Assembly (NCBI RefSeq): GCF_004114535.1
Contig: NZ_LBJC01000005.1
Location: 1 to 64,000, forward strand
Direction of reading: 5' to 3'
Source of the DNA: Bradyrhizobium nanningense
Lineage (GTDB): Bacteria; Pseudomonadota; Alphaproteobacteria; Rhizobiales; Xanthobacteraceae
DNA length: 64,000 nt
Position 1 is the first letter of the stretch. Every line of letters begins with the position of its first letter. A program made the position numbers and the translations under genes. Under the pieces are notes generated by a model, which had not been told where the DNA came from, made no database searches, and worked only from the letters and a program-made list of their open reading frames with translations. Shown piece by piece: positions 51,806 through 59,628 of the stretch.

Positions 51806-52869
51806 ATGCAGCGGAAGAGGGCGATCTCGTCGCCCGCGTCGAGGGTGCGGCCGGCATCATCAGGCTCAACCGTCCCAAGGCGATCAATGCCGTGACGCTG
51901 GAGATGTTTCGCGACATCGAGAAGGCGCTCGACCGTTTCGAATCCGATCCGGCCGTCAGCGTCATCGTGCTGGAAGGTGCCGGCGAGCGTGGCCTCTGCG
52001 CCGGCGGCGACATCCGCGCGCTCTGGGAGAGCTCGAAGGTGAACGGCGACCTCGGCAAGATCCTGTGGCGCGAGGAATACATCCTCAACGCCCGGATCAA
52101 GAAGTTCCCAAAGCCGTATGTCGCCTTCATGGACGGCATCGTGATGGGCGGCGGCGTCGGTCTGTCGGCCCATGCCAGCCATCGCGTCGTCACGGATCGG
52201 ACGAAGCTGGCCATGCCCGAGGTCGGTCTCGGCTTCTTCCCCGATGTCGGCGGCACCTATCTGTTGTCGCATTCGCCGGGCGAGATCGGCACCTATTTCG
52301 GGCTGACCGGCCAGACCATGAACGGGCCGGACGCGATCCATGCGAAGTTCGCCGATTGGGTCGTGCCGGCGGTGAAGTTGCCGGAGCTGCGCGAGGCGCT
52401 AACGAAGCTGCGTTCCGGCGCGGCCGCCGCCGATGTCGGCAAGCTCATCAGCGGCTTTGCCACCGGTGAGACCGCGGGGCCGGTGGCTGCGAAGGAGCCA
52501 ATCATCGATGCGCTGTTCGGCTTCGATCGCATGGAGGACATCCTTGCGGCGCTCGACCGCGACGGCTCCGAATTTGCACTTGCAACGCTGAAGGCGCTCA
52601 ACGAAAAATCGCCGCGCGGCATGGTGGTGACGCTGAAGCTCTTGCGGCTCGCGCGCGCTTCATCGAGCCTGGAGGAGTGTCTGGTGCGGGAATACCGCGC
52701 TGCGCTGGAAGTCTTCCGCAGCGACGATTTTCGCGAAGGCGTGCGTGCTGCCGTGATCGACAAGGACCGCAACCCGACCTGGTCGCCGCGAGCAATCGAG
52801 GATGTGACGCCGGAGATGCTTGCACCATATTTTGCCGAGATCGGCACTGATGAGCTGAAGTTCAGCTAA
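51802..52869 (+). CDS. 3-hydroxyisobutyryl-CoA hydrolase (crotonase fold)
   Basis: Hydrolyses 3-hydroxyisobutyryl-CoA to free 3-hydroxyisobutyrate; 355 residues, the longer length typical of HIBCH versus 260 for plain hydratases. Segments are GLCAGGDIRALWESSK and FMDGIVMGGGVGLSAHASHR, with the C-terminal YRAALEVFRSDDFREGVRA. The start overlaps the dehydrogenase stop. It fits exactly between dehydrogenase and mmsB in the valine pathway, although the enoyl-CoA hydratase step is not encoded in this run. Confidence 0.92.
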   Translation: MNAAEEGDLVARVEGAAGIIRLNRPKAINAVTLEMFRDIEKALDRFESDPAVSVIVLEGAGERGLCAGGDIRALWESSKVNGDLGKILWREEYILNARIKKFPKPYVAFMDGIVMGGGVGLSAHASHRVVTDRTKLAMPEVGLGFFPDVGGTYLLSHSPGEIGTYFGLTGQTMNGPDAIHAKFADWVVPAVKLPELREALTKLRSGAAAADVGKLISGFATGETAGPVAAKEPIIDALFGFDRMEDILAALDRDGSEFALATLKALNEKSPRGMVVTLKLLRLARASSSLEECLVREYRAALEVFRSDDFREGVRAAVIDKDRNPTWSPRAIEDVTPEMLAPYFAEIGTDELKFS

Positions 52870-52894
52870 CAACGCGACAGCGGAGGAAACGACA

Positions 52895-53782
52895 ATGGCC
52901 ACGATCGCATTCATCGGTCTCGGCAACATGGGCGGCCCGATGGCCGCAAACCTCGTCAAGGCCGGCCACAAGGTCGTGGCGTTCGACCTCGTCGAAGCCT
53001 CCCGCAATCAGGCGAAGGCCGATGGCGCCAGCATTGGCGAGAGCGCAGCCGGTGCGGTGAGGGGTGCCGATGTCGTCGTCACCATGCTTCCCGCAGGCAA
53101 GCATGTGCTCGGCGTCTGGAACGAGGTCGTGCCCGCCATGACCAAGGGCGCGCTGATCATCGACTCTTCCACCATCGACGTCGAGAGCGCGAGGGCCGCG
53201 CATGCGCTGGCCGCCAAGAACGGCGTGCTTTCGGTCGATGCGCCGGTCTCCGGCGGCACCGGCGGCGCCAAGGGCGCGACGCTCACCTTCATGTGCGGCG
53301 GCGAGGAGAAGGCATTTGCCGCGGCCAAGCCGGTGCTGGAGAACATGGGCAAGAAGATCGTCCATTGCGGCGGCGCCGGCGCAGGCCAGGCGGCCAAGAT
53401 CTGCAACAACATGATCCTCGGCATCTCCATGATCGCGGTCAGCGAAGCCTTTGCGCTCGGCGAGAAGCTCGGCCTCTCGCACCAGGCGCTGTTCGACGTC
53501 GCCTCGACCTCGTCGGGCCAGTGCTGGTCGTTGACGACCTATTGCCCGGTGCCGGGCCCGGTGCCGACCTCGCCCGCCAACAACGACTACAAGCCGGGCT
53601 TTGCCTCGGCGCTGATGGTGAAGGATTTGACGCTGGCGCAGGACGCCGCGAAGGCTGCTGGCGCGGCCACGCCGCTCGGCAAGCATGCGCAGGAGATCTA
53701 TCAGTCTTTCGACGCAGCAGGCCAGGGTGGGGTGGATTTTTCCGGAATTATCAAGCACGTTCGCAGCCTCGCTGGAAAATAG
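52895..53782 (+). CDS. mmsB: 3-hydroxyisobutyrate dehydrogenase
   Basis: NAD-dependent oxidation of 3-hydroxyisobutyrate to methylmalonate semialdehyde, which MmsA then uses; 295 residues. The N-terminal Rossmann motif is FIGLGNMGGPMAANLVKAGH, the substrate loop DAPVSGGTGGAKGATLTFM, and the catalytic Lys is in GQAAKICNNMILG. GGAGGA precedes ATG 52895. It closes the valine-degradation gene run. Confidence 0.95.
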   Translation: MATIAFIGLGNMGGPMAANLVKAGHKVVAFDLVEASRNQAKADGASIGESAAGAVRGADVVVTMLPAGKHVLGVWNEVVPAMTKGALIIDSSTIDVESARAAHALAAKNGVLSVDAPVSGGTGGAKGATLTFMCGGEEKAFAAAKPVLENMGKKIVHCGGAGAGQAAKICNNMILGISMIAVSEAFALGEKLGLSHQALFDVASTSSGQCWSLTTYCPVPGPVPTSPANNDYKPGFASALMVKDLTLAQDAAKAAGAATPLGKHAQEIYQSFDAAGQGGVDFSGIIKHVRSLAGK

Positions 53783-53794
53783 CGAGGCTTCGTG

Positions 53795-53877
53795 GCCCGG
53801 ATGGAGCGAAGCGCAATCCGGGATAGGTCCTCGCCGAGGCCAAGTTGGCCCCGGATTGCGCTTCGCTCCATCCGGGC
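53795..53877. repeat. Perfect 28-bp inverted repeat (GCCCGGATGGAGCGAAGCGC...)
   Basis: Left arm 53795-53822 and right arm 53850-53877 are exact reverse complements, with a 27-nt loop. It starts 12 nt after mmsB, so it may form the end hairpin of that transcript as well as being a dispersed repeat. Confidence 0.9.
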
Positions 53878-53910
53878 TACGCTCGAAGATCAAATCGACG
53901 GGCCCGGATC

Positions 53911-55629
53911 ATGACGACATTTTTGGAAGCGCGCGCGTTTCTGCTGGATCACGGCACGGACTACGAGGCCGCGGTCAAAGGCTTCCGCTGGCCGGATCCG
54001 GTTGCCTTCAACTGGGCGCTCGATTGGTTCGACGCCGAGCTGGCAGCAAATGCGGAGAGCAGGGATCGTCCCGCGCTCTGGATCGTCGATGCCGCACAGG
54101 ATCGCCAGACGAAGCTGTCCTTCGCGGCGCTCTCGAAGCGCTCCAACCAGGTCGCGAATTTCCTCCGTGCGCAGGGCCTGAAGCGCGGCGATCATCTCCT
54201 GCTGCTGCTCGGCAATGTGGTTCCGCTGTGGGAGACCATGCTGGCGGCGATGAAGCTCGGCGTCGTCGTAATTCCCGCCACCACGCTGCTCACCGCGGAT
54301 GAGCTCCGCGATCGTCTCGATCGCGGCAAGGCGCGAGCCGTGGTGGCGGCTGAGGACCAGGTTACGAAATTCGCAAGCCTTGGCTCCGAGAATGTCGTCC
54401 GCATCGTGGTCGGCGCGGCCTCCGACGGATGGCTCGCTTACGATGAGGCCGCGAAGGCCTCTGAGAGTTTTGCGGCTGACGGTCCGACCAATGCTGACGA
54501 TCCGATGCTGCTTTATTTTACCTCGGGCACGACCGCCAAACCAAAACTCGTCCGGCACAGCCAGCGCAGCTATCCCGTCGGCCATCTCTCGACCATGTAC
54601 TGGATCGGGCTGAAGCCCGGCGACGTCCATCTCAACATTTCCTCGCCCGGCTGGGCCAAGCACGCCTGGAGCTGCTTCTTCGCTCCGTGGAATGCGGGGG
54701 CGACGGTGTTCGTGGTCAACCAGCCGCGCTTCGATGCGAAAGGCCTGCTTGCCACCATCGGCCGCTGCGGCGTCACCACGCTGTGCGCGCCGCCGACGGT
54801 GTGGCGGCTGTTCATCCAGGAGAACCTCGCATCGTTCAAGGTGGCCTTGCGCGAGGTCTGCGGCGCTGGCGAGCCGCTGAACCCTGAAGTGATCGACCAG
54901 GTGCGGGCGGCCTGGGGCCTCACCATTCGTGACGGCTACGGCCAGACCGAGACCACGGCGCTCGCCGGCAACTCGCCGGGCCAGAAGATCAAGATCGGCT
55001 CGATGGGCCGGCCGCTACCGGGCTATCGCGTACAGATCAGCGACGCCGACGGCCAGCCCGCCAGGGAAGGCGAGGTCACGCTGGTGCTCGGCGCCGAGCG
55101 GCCCGCCGGCCTGATGCAGGGCTACCAGAGCGACGACGGCAAGCTGTCCGGCGCCGAGGACGAGCTGTACCGCAGCGGCGATGTGGTGTTCGAGGACGAC
55201 GAAGGCTATCTCACCTTCGTCGGCCGTTCCGACGACGTGTTCAAATCATCCGATTACCGCATCAGCCCGTTCGAGCTCGAGAGCGTGTTGCTCGAGCACG
55301 AGCTCGTCGCGGAAGCTGCGGTGGTGCCGAGCCCGGACCCGATCCGCCTTGCCGTCCCCAAGGCGTTCGTGCTGCTGACCTCGGGCACCGAGCGGACGCC
55401 GGAGACGGCGCTCTCCATCTTCCGGCACCTGCATACGCGGCTTGCCCCGTTCAAGCGCATCCGCCGCCTCGAAATCGTCACCGAGCTGCCGAAGACGATC
55501 TCTGGCAAAATCCGTCGCGTGCAGCTACGACGGCTTGAACGCGACGACGATCGCGAGGATCCCCTGCGCGGCCGGGAATTCCGCGAGGAGGATTTTCCTG
55601 ACTTGTCGAAAACACGGAGTGAGAGCTAA
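53911..55629 (+). CDS. AMP-dependent acyl-CoA synthetase
   Basis: Activates a carboxylic acid to its CoA ester; 572 residues. The P-loop-like LLYFTSGTTAKPKLV, the A5 motif DGYGQTETTALAG, A7 (YRSGDVV) and the C-terminal catalytic Lys in KTISGKIRR are in order. The start ATG 53911 is the first codon giving the full domain. It is followed at once by a MaoC hydratase and an SDR, suggesting a beta-oxidation-like pathway for a short or branched acid. Confidence 0.93.
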   Translation: MTTFLEARAFLLDHGTDYEAAVKGFRWPDPVAFNWALDWFDAELAANAESRDRPALWIVDAAQDRQTKLSFAALSKRSNQVANFLRAQGLKRGDHLLLLLGNVVPLWETMLAAMKLGVVVIPATTLLTADELRDRLDRGKARAVVAAEDQVTKFASLGSENVVRIVVGAASDGWLAYDEAAKASESFAADGPTNADDPMLLYFTSGTTAKPKLVRHSQRSYPVGHLSTMYWIGLKPGDVHLNISSPGWAKHAWSCFFAPWNAGATVFVVNQPRFDAKGLLATIGRCGVTTLCAPPTVWRLFIQENLASFKVALREVCGAGEPLNPEVIDQVRAAWGLTIRDGYGQTETTALAGNSPGQKIKIGSMGRPLPGYRVQISDADGQPAREGEVTLVLGAERPAGLMQGYQSDDGKLSGAEDELYRSGDVVFEDDEGYLTFVGRSDDVFKSSDYRISPFELESVLLEHELVAEAAVVPSPDPIRLAVPKAFVLLTSGTERTPETALSIFRHLHTRLAPFKRIRRLEIVTELPKTISGKIRRVQLRRLERDDDREDPLRGREFREEDFPDLSKTRSES

Positions 55630-56109
55630 GTGAACCAAATCTGGAAGTCGCCGCCGATCACGCTGGAGGCCTATCGGGCCCTGGTCGGCAAGGAGATCGG
55701 CGTGTCGTCCTGGCATCTGATCGACCAGCCTCGTATCGACACCTATGCCGACGTGACCGAGGATCACCAGTTCATCCACGTCGATCCTGAAAGAGCCAGG
55801 ACGGAAACCGCGTTCGGCACCACCATCGCCCACGGCTTCCTGACGATGTCGATGCTATCGGTGATGTCCTACGAGGTGATGCCGGCGATTGCGGGCACCA
55901 CGATGGGCGTCAATTACGGTTTCGACAAGCTGCGTTTCATCTCGCCGGTGCGCTCGGGCAAGCGCATCCGCGGCCGCTTCGTACTGGCCGAAGCCAAGCT
56001 GCGCAAGCCGAATGAACTGCAGTCCCGCACCAATGTCACGGTCGAGATCGAAGGCGAGGACAAGCCGGCGCTGATCGCGGAGTGGCTGGGTCTGATCTAT
56101 TTCGCCTGA
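55630..56109 (+). CDS. MaoC family (R)-specific enoyl-CoA hydratase-like protein
   Basis: A 159-residue hotdog-fold hydratase. The hydratase-2 motif YADVTEDHQFIHVD contains the catalytic Asp and His, followed by TTIAHGFLTMSML. GTG 55630 begins directly after the upstream stop codon, so translation is coupled to the synthetase. Likely hydrates an enoyl-CoA formed from the activated acid. Confidence 0.92.
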   Translation: MNQIWKSPPITLEAYRALVGKEIGVSSWHLIDQPRIDTYADVTEDHQFIHVDPERARTETAFGTTIAHGFLTMSMLSVMSYEVMPAIAGTTMGVNYGFDKLRFISPVRSGKRIRGRFVLAEAKLRKPNELQSRTNVTVEIEGEDKPALIAEWLGLIYFA

Positions 56110-56116
56110 TCCGAGC

Positions 56117-56203
56117 CGTCATGGCCGGGCTTGACCCGGCCATCCAGCGCTGCTCAAAAGCCTTTCGATTTGATGGATGGCCGGGTCAAGCCCGGCCATG
56201 ACG
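56117..56203. repeat. Perfect 30-bp inverted repeat (CGTCATGGCCGGGCTTGACC...)
   Basis: Left arm 56117-56146 and right arm 56174-56203 are exact reverse complements with a 27-nt loop; each arm also contains GGCCGGG-CTTGA-CCCGGCC symmetry. A related diverged copy is at 62881-62983. Confidence 0.92.
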
Positions 56204-56227
56204 AACTAGCATCTAGGAAACGCACTC

Positions 56228-57145
56228 ATGGCAATCAGGTTCGACGGACGCGTCGCCATCGTCACCGGCGCGGGCAATGGTCTCGGCAAGGCGCATGCGC
56301 TGGGGCTGGCCAGCCGCGGCGCGAAAGTGGTGGTCAACGATTTCGGCGGCGGGCGCGACGGCACCGGCGGCTCGCTGTCGCCGGCCGAGGCCGTGGTCGA
56401 GGAGATCCGCAAGGCCGGCGGCACCGCGATGGCCGACGGCGCGGACGTCTCCAATTTCGAGCAGGTCACCGCCATGGTCGAGCGCGCCACCAGGGAGTGG
56501 GGCAGCGTCGATCTCATGTGCGCCAATGCCGGCATTTTGCGCGACAAGTCGTTCGGCAAGATGGAAGCGGCCGATTTCCAGAAGGTGCTCGACGTGCATC
56601 TCGTCGGCACTTTCTATTGCTGCAAGGCGGCCTGGGCCGGCATGCGCGACCGCAACTACGGCCGCATCGTGCTGACGACGTCGTCCTCGGGCCTCTACGG
56701 CAATTTCGGCCAGGCCAATTACGGCGCGGCGAAATCAGGCATGGTCGGCCTGATGAACGTGCTGGCCGAGGAAGGTCGCAAGAACGACATCCGCGTCAAC
56801 ATCATCTCGCCGACGGCGGCCACCCGGATGACCGAAGAGCTGCTGCCGCCCCAGGCGCTGCAACTGATGAAGCCGAACGCGATCACGCCCGCAGTCGAGT
56901 ACATGCTGAGCGAGGACGCGCCGACCCGCACCATCATGGGCGCCGGCGCCGGCTCTTTCGCCGTGATCAAGATCCTGGAGAGCGAAGGCATCAACCTGCC
57001 GGAGTCTGAATGGACGCCGGACGCCGTCGCCGCGCATTTCGCCGAGATCAGCGACATGTCGAAGGCCAAGGCGCTCACAGGCGCGTTCGAGCAGACGCAG
57101 AAATACGTGGCGCAGGCCGCGGCACGGGCGGGGATCAAGCTCTGA
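56228..57145 (+). CDS. SDR family oxidoreductase (HSD17B4/multifunctional-enzyme-like 3-hydroxyacyl-CoA dehydrogenase)
   Basis: A 305-residue short-chain dehydrogenase, longer than usual. The cofactor motif is TGAGNGLGKAHALGLASRGA, followed by VVNDFGGGRDGTGG, an insertion characteristic of the peroxisomal multifunctional-enzyme type, and YGAAKSG. It would oxidise the (R)-3-hydroxyacyl-CoA made by the adjacent MaoC hydratase. The C-terminus extends about 45 residues beyond the SDR core. The stop overlaps a flavoprotein start in CTGA. Confidence 0.9.
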   Translation: MAIRFDGRVAIVTGAGNGLGKAHALGLASRGAKVVVNDFGGGRDGTGGSLSPAEAVVEEIRKAGGTAMADGADVSNFEQVTAMVERATREWGSVDLMCANAGILRDKSFGKMEAADFQKVLDVHLVGTFYCCKAAWAGMRDRNYGRIVLTTSSSGLYGNFGQANYGAAKSGMVGLMNVLAEEGRKNDIRVNIISPTAATRMTEELLPPQALQLMKPNAITPAVEYMLSEDAPTRTIMGAGAGSFAVIKILESEGINLPESEWTPDAVAAHFAEISDMSKAKALTGAFEQTQKYVAQAAARAGIKL

Positions 57146-58362
57146 CTGACATCGCCGTCATCGGCACCGGTCCCGCCGGGCTGATGGCGGCGGAAGTGCT
57201 GGCGCAGGGCGGCGCCCGCGTCACCGTCTACGACGCCATGCCGTCCGCGGGCCGCAAATTCCTGATGGCGGGCCGGGGCGGGCTCAACCTCACCCACAGT
57301 GAGCCGCTGCCGCAGTTCATGGCGCGCTATCGTGAGGCCGCACCGACGCTGCAAGCGGCGATCGCGGCGTTTTCGCCTGAGGCGCTGCGTGTCTGGAGCG
57401 AGGCGCTCGGCGAGCCGACCTTTGTCGGCAGCAGCGGGCGCGTGTTTCCAAAAGCGTTCAAGGCCTCGCCTTTGCTGCGCGCCTGGCTGCGGCGCCTCGA
57501 TGCGAGCCGCGTGCGGTTTGCCTTCCGGCATCGCTGGACCGGCTGGGATGGCGAGGGACGGCTGCTGTTTCGAACGCAGGAAGGCCTGGCCGCCGTCGTT
57601 GCCGACGCGACCGTGCTGGCGCTCGGCGGCGCGAGCTGGCCACGGCTCGGCTCGGACGGCAGCTGGGTCGAATTCCTCGCGGCAAAAGGCGTTGCCATCT
57701 CAAAGCTGCGGCCAGCCAATTCCGGCTTCATGGTTGCTTGGTCAGATGTGTTTCGCGATCGTTTCGAGGGACAGCCGCTCAAGGGCGTGGCGCTGACGGT
57801 CGGCGCACACACGGTGCGCGGCGAAGCCATGATCACCCGCAGCGGTATCGAAGGCGGCACGGTCTACGCGCTGTCGGCGGAGCTGCGGGAGGCGGTACTG
57901 GGTCTCGGGCAAGCGAATTTGATGATCGCGTTGCGGCCCGACCTCGACGCGGCCGCGCTGACCACGCGGCTATCGGGCACGCGCGGCAAGCAATCCCTGG
58001 CGAATTTCCTGCGCAAGGCGGCGCAAGTGATGCCGGTCGGAATCGGCTTGATGCAGGAAGCCGCCATCGCCTCAGGACGGCCGCTCGCATCGCTCTCGCC
58101 GGCGGAGCTTGCGCACCTGATCAACGCCATTCCGATTCAGCTCACCGGCGTCGCTCCGATCGATCGCGCGATCTCGACCGCGGGCGGGATCGCTCTTGGT
58201 GAACTCGACGAGCACTTCATGCTGCGCAAGCTGCCGGGCGTGTTCGCGGCCGGCGAGATGCTGGATTGGGAGGCACCGACCGGCGGCTATCTGCTGCAAG
58301 CCTCGTTCGCGACGGGGGCTGCGGCGGGCAGGGGTGTGTTGGCGTGGCTGCAGCGTTCGTAG
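57142..58362 (+). CDS. NAD(P)/FAD-dependent flavoprotein (BaiN/TIGR03862-type) with apparent CTG start
   Basis: A flavoprotein of about 406 residues with the N-terminal dinucleotide motif AVIGTGPAGLMAAEVLAQGG followed by RGGLNLTHSE, and at the C-terminus GGYLLQASFATGAAAGRG. No ATG, GTG or TTG lies in frame between an ATG at 57010, which would add 44 Arg-rich residues read inside the SDR gene, and the first residues of the family. CTG 57142, overlapping the SDR stop as CTGA, gives the normal TDIAVIG beginning. Function unknown; members act as reductases or HI0933-like flavoproteins. Confidence 0.85.
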   Translation: MTDIAVIGTGPAGLMAAEVLAQGGARVTVYDAMPSAGRKFLMAGRGGLNLTHSEPLPQFMARYREAAPTLQAAIAAFSPEALRVWSEALGEPTFVGSSGRVFPKAFKASPLLRAWLRRLDASRVRFAFRHRWTGWDGEGRLLFRTQEGLAAVVADATVLALGGASWPRLGSDGSWVEFLAAKGVAISKLRPANSGFMVAWSDVFRDRFEGQPLKGVALTVGAHTVRGEAMITRSGIEGGTVYALSAELREAVLGLGQANLMIALRPDLDAAALTTRLSGTRGKQSLANFLRKAAQVMPVGIGLMQEAAIASGRPLASLSPAELAHLINAIPIQLTGVAPIDRAISTAGGIALGELDEHFMLRKLPGVFAAGEMLDWEAPTGGYLLQASFATGAAAGRGVLAWLQRS

Positions 58363-58371
58363 AACGCCGCC

Positions 58372-58520
58372 GCCCTTCGAGGGCTGCTGACGAAGCGGCC
58401 ACCTCAGGGTGACGGCTACGAGAGAGCGTTAGCTTGCGATGGCCTAGAGAGAGCGTCATCCTGAGGTGCGAGCGGCGCAATGCAAAGCAGCGCGCCGGGA
58501 GCCTCGAAGGATGCGCGAGC
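58372..58520. repeat. Dispersed palindromic repeat (CCTTCGAG...CCTCAGGGTGACGG and GCGTCATCCTGAGGTG...CTCGAAGGATG)
   Basis: Two opposed half-elements of the CCTCATCCTGAGG/CTCGAAGGA family between converging genes, with internal loop sequence between them. Probably serves as a bidirectional terminator. Confidence 0.75.
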
Positions 58521-58545
58521 GTTCCGACGCCAGCGACGCAGCTCT

Positions 58546-59625
58546 CTACCGCAGCTTTCCCCGCGCCGCCACCGGCAGCGTGCCGATGATTTCCTCGCCG
58601 CGGACCATCACCACCTCGTCCATCATGTTGACGACGACGCAGACATGGTTCGGCACGATGCGGACGACATCGCCGATATTGGGGCGCGTGTTGCTGCGGG
58701 AGAGGTCGAGAAAGCCGTGCTCCTCCGCGAACTTGGCGATCTTGGCCTCGGGGTGCTCCAGGATCAGGCCGTGGCCGTCGAGACCGCCGGTGTCCGTGGT
58801 CAGCGTCTTCGAACCGGCGTCGAGGATGCCGCGCTCGGGCGCGGCGCGGCTCACCACCGTCGAATAGATGTGCAGCGCGCAATCGTCCCAGGTCGCCGAG
58901 CCCGCCGCGACCTGCATGCGGTCGTTGTAGATGTAGGTGCCGAAGCGATGCTCGGTGCCGCCCTTGAGCTTGCCGATGTTCTTCAGGTTCGGCGTGCCTC
59001 CGGTGGAGACGATTTTTGCATCCAGCCCGTGCGCGCGCACGCCCGCCAGCGCCTCGTCGTAGAATTTTTGCGCGTCCGCCCAGCCGGTCTCGGTCGGATA
59101 CAGCATGAAGCCGGCGAACTCGAGTCCCTTGGATGCCGCGATCTCGCGCGCCAGCGCTATCGCTTCAGCTGGCGTCTCGACGCCGGCGCGCTTGCGGCCG
59201 GTGTCGCATTCGACCACGACCGAGAGCGGACGGCCGGACGCCGCGGCCGCCTTGGGCAGGCCGGCGACGACGGTGGAGTTGTCAGCGGCCACCGTCATGT
59301 TGGCCTTGGCCTGCAGCGCGCCGAGCCGCGCCATCTTCTCTTCACCCAGCAGATTGTAGCTGATCAGGATGTCGTCGATGCCGGCATTGGCCATGATCTC
59401 GGCTTCGCCGAGCTTCTGGCAGGTGATGCCCTTGGCGCCGGCCGCGACCTGCATCTTCGCGATGGTCGGGTTCTTGTGGGTCTTGATGTGCGGCCGGTTG
59501 GCGATTCCTGCGTCGTCGCAGGCCTTCTGAATTCGCGCGATGTTGCGCTCGACCCTGTCCATGTCGATGACGGCACAGGGCGTGCCGTACTCACGGGCGA
59601 TCTTGGCGGCGAGGGGAGTGGTCAT
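58546..59625 (-). CDS. PLP-dependent DSD1 family enzyme (D-threonine aldolase/3-hydroxy-D-aspartate aldolase-like)
   Basis: A 359-residue fold-type III (alanine-racemase-like) enzyme. The PLP Lys is in RPHIKTHKNPT near residue 50; STGGTPN and GTYIYNDRMQV follow, and the C-terminal metal-binding region ends with VPNHVCVVVNMMD. Acts on a D-beta-hydroxy amino acid by aldol cleavage or dehydration. Its start is 3 nt after the ABC-F stop, the last of three tightly packed genes. Confidence 0.9.
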   Translation of the reverse strand: MTTPLAAKIAREYGTPCAVIDMDRVERNIARIQKACDDAGIANRPHIKTHKNPTIAKMQVAAGAKGITCQKLGEAEIMANAGIDDILISYNLLGEEKMARLGALQAKANMTVAADNSTVVAGLPKAAAASGRPLSVVVECDTGRKRAGVETPAEAIALAREIAASKGLEFAGFMLYPTETGWADAQKFYDEALAGVRAHGLDAKIVSTGGTPNLKNIGKLKGGTEHRFGTYIYNDRMQVAAGSATWDDCALHIYSTVVSRAAPERGILDAGSKTLTTDTGGLDGHGLILEHPEAKIAKFAEEHGFLDLSRSNTRPNIGDVVRIVPNHVCVVVNMMDEVVMVRGEEIIGTLPVAARGKLR

Positions 59626-59628
59626 GAG

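Noticed and set aside
53795-56203. Long inverted repeats considered as CRISPR or insertion-sequence ends
   Set aside because: Each repeat is a single palindrome without spacers, transposase gene or target duplication; they fit dispersed palindromic elements.
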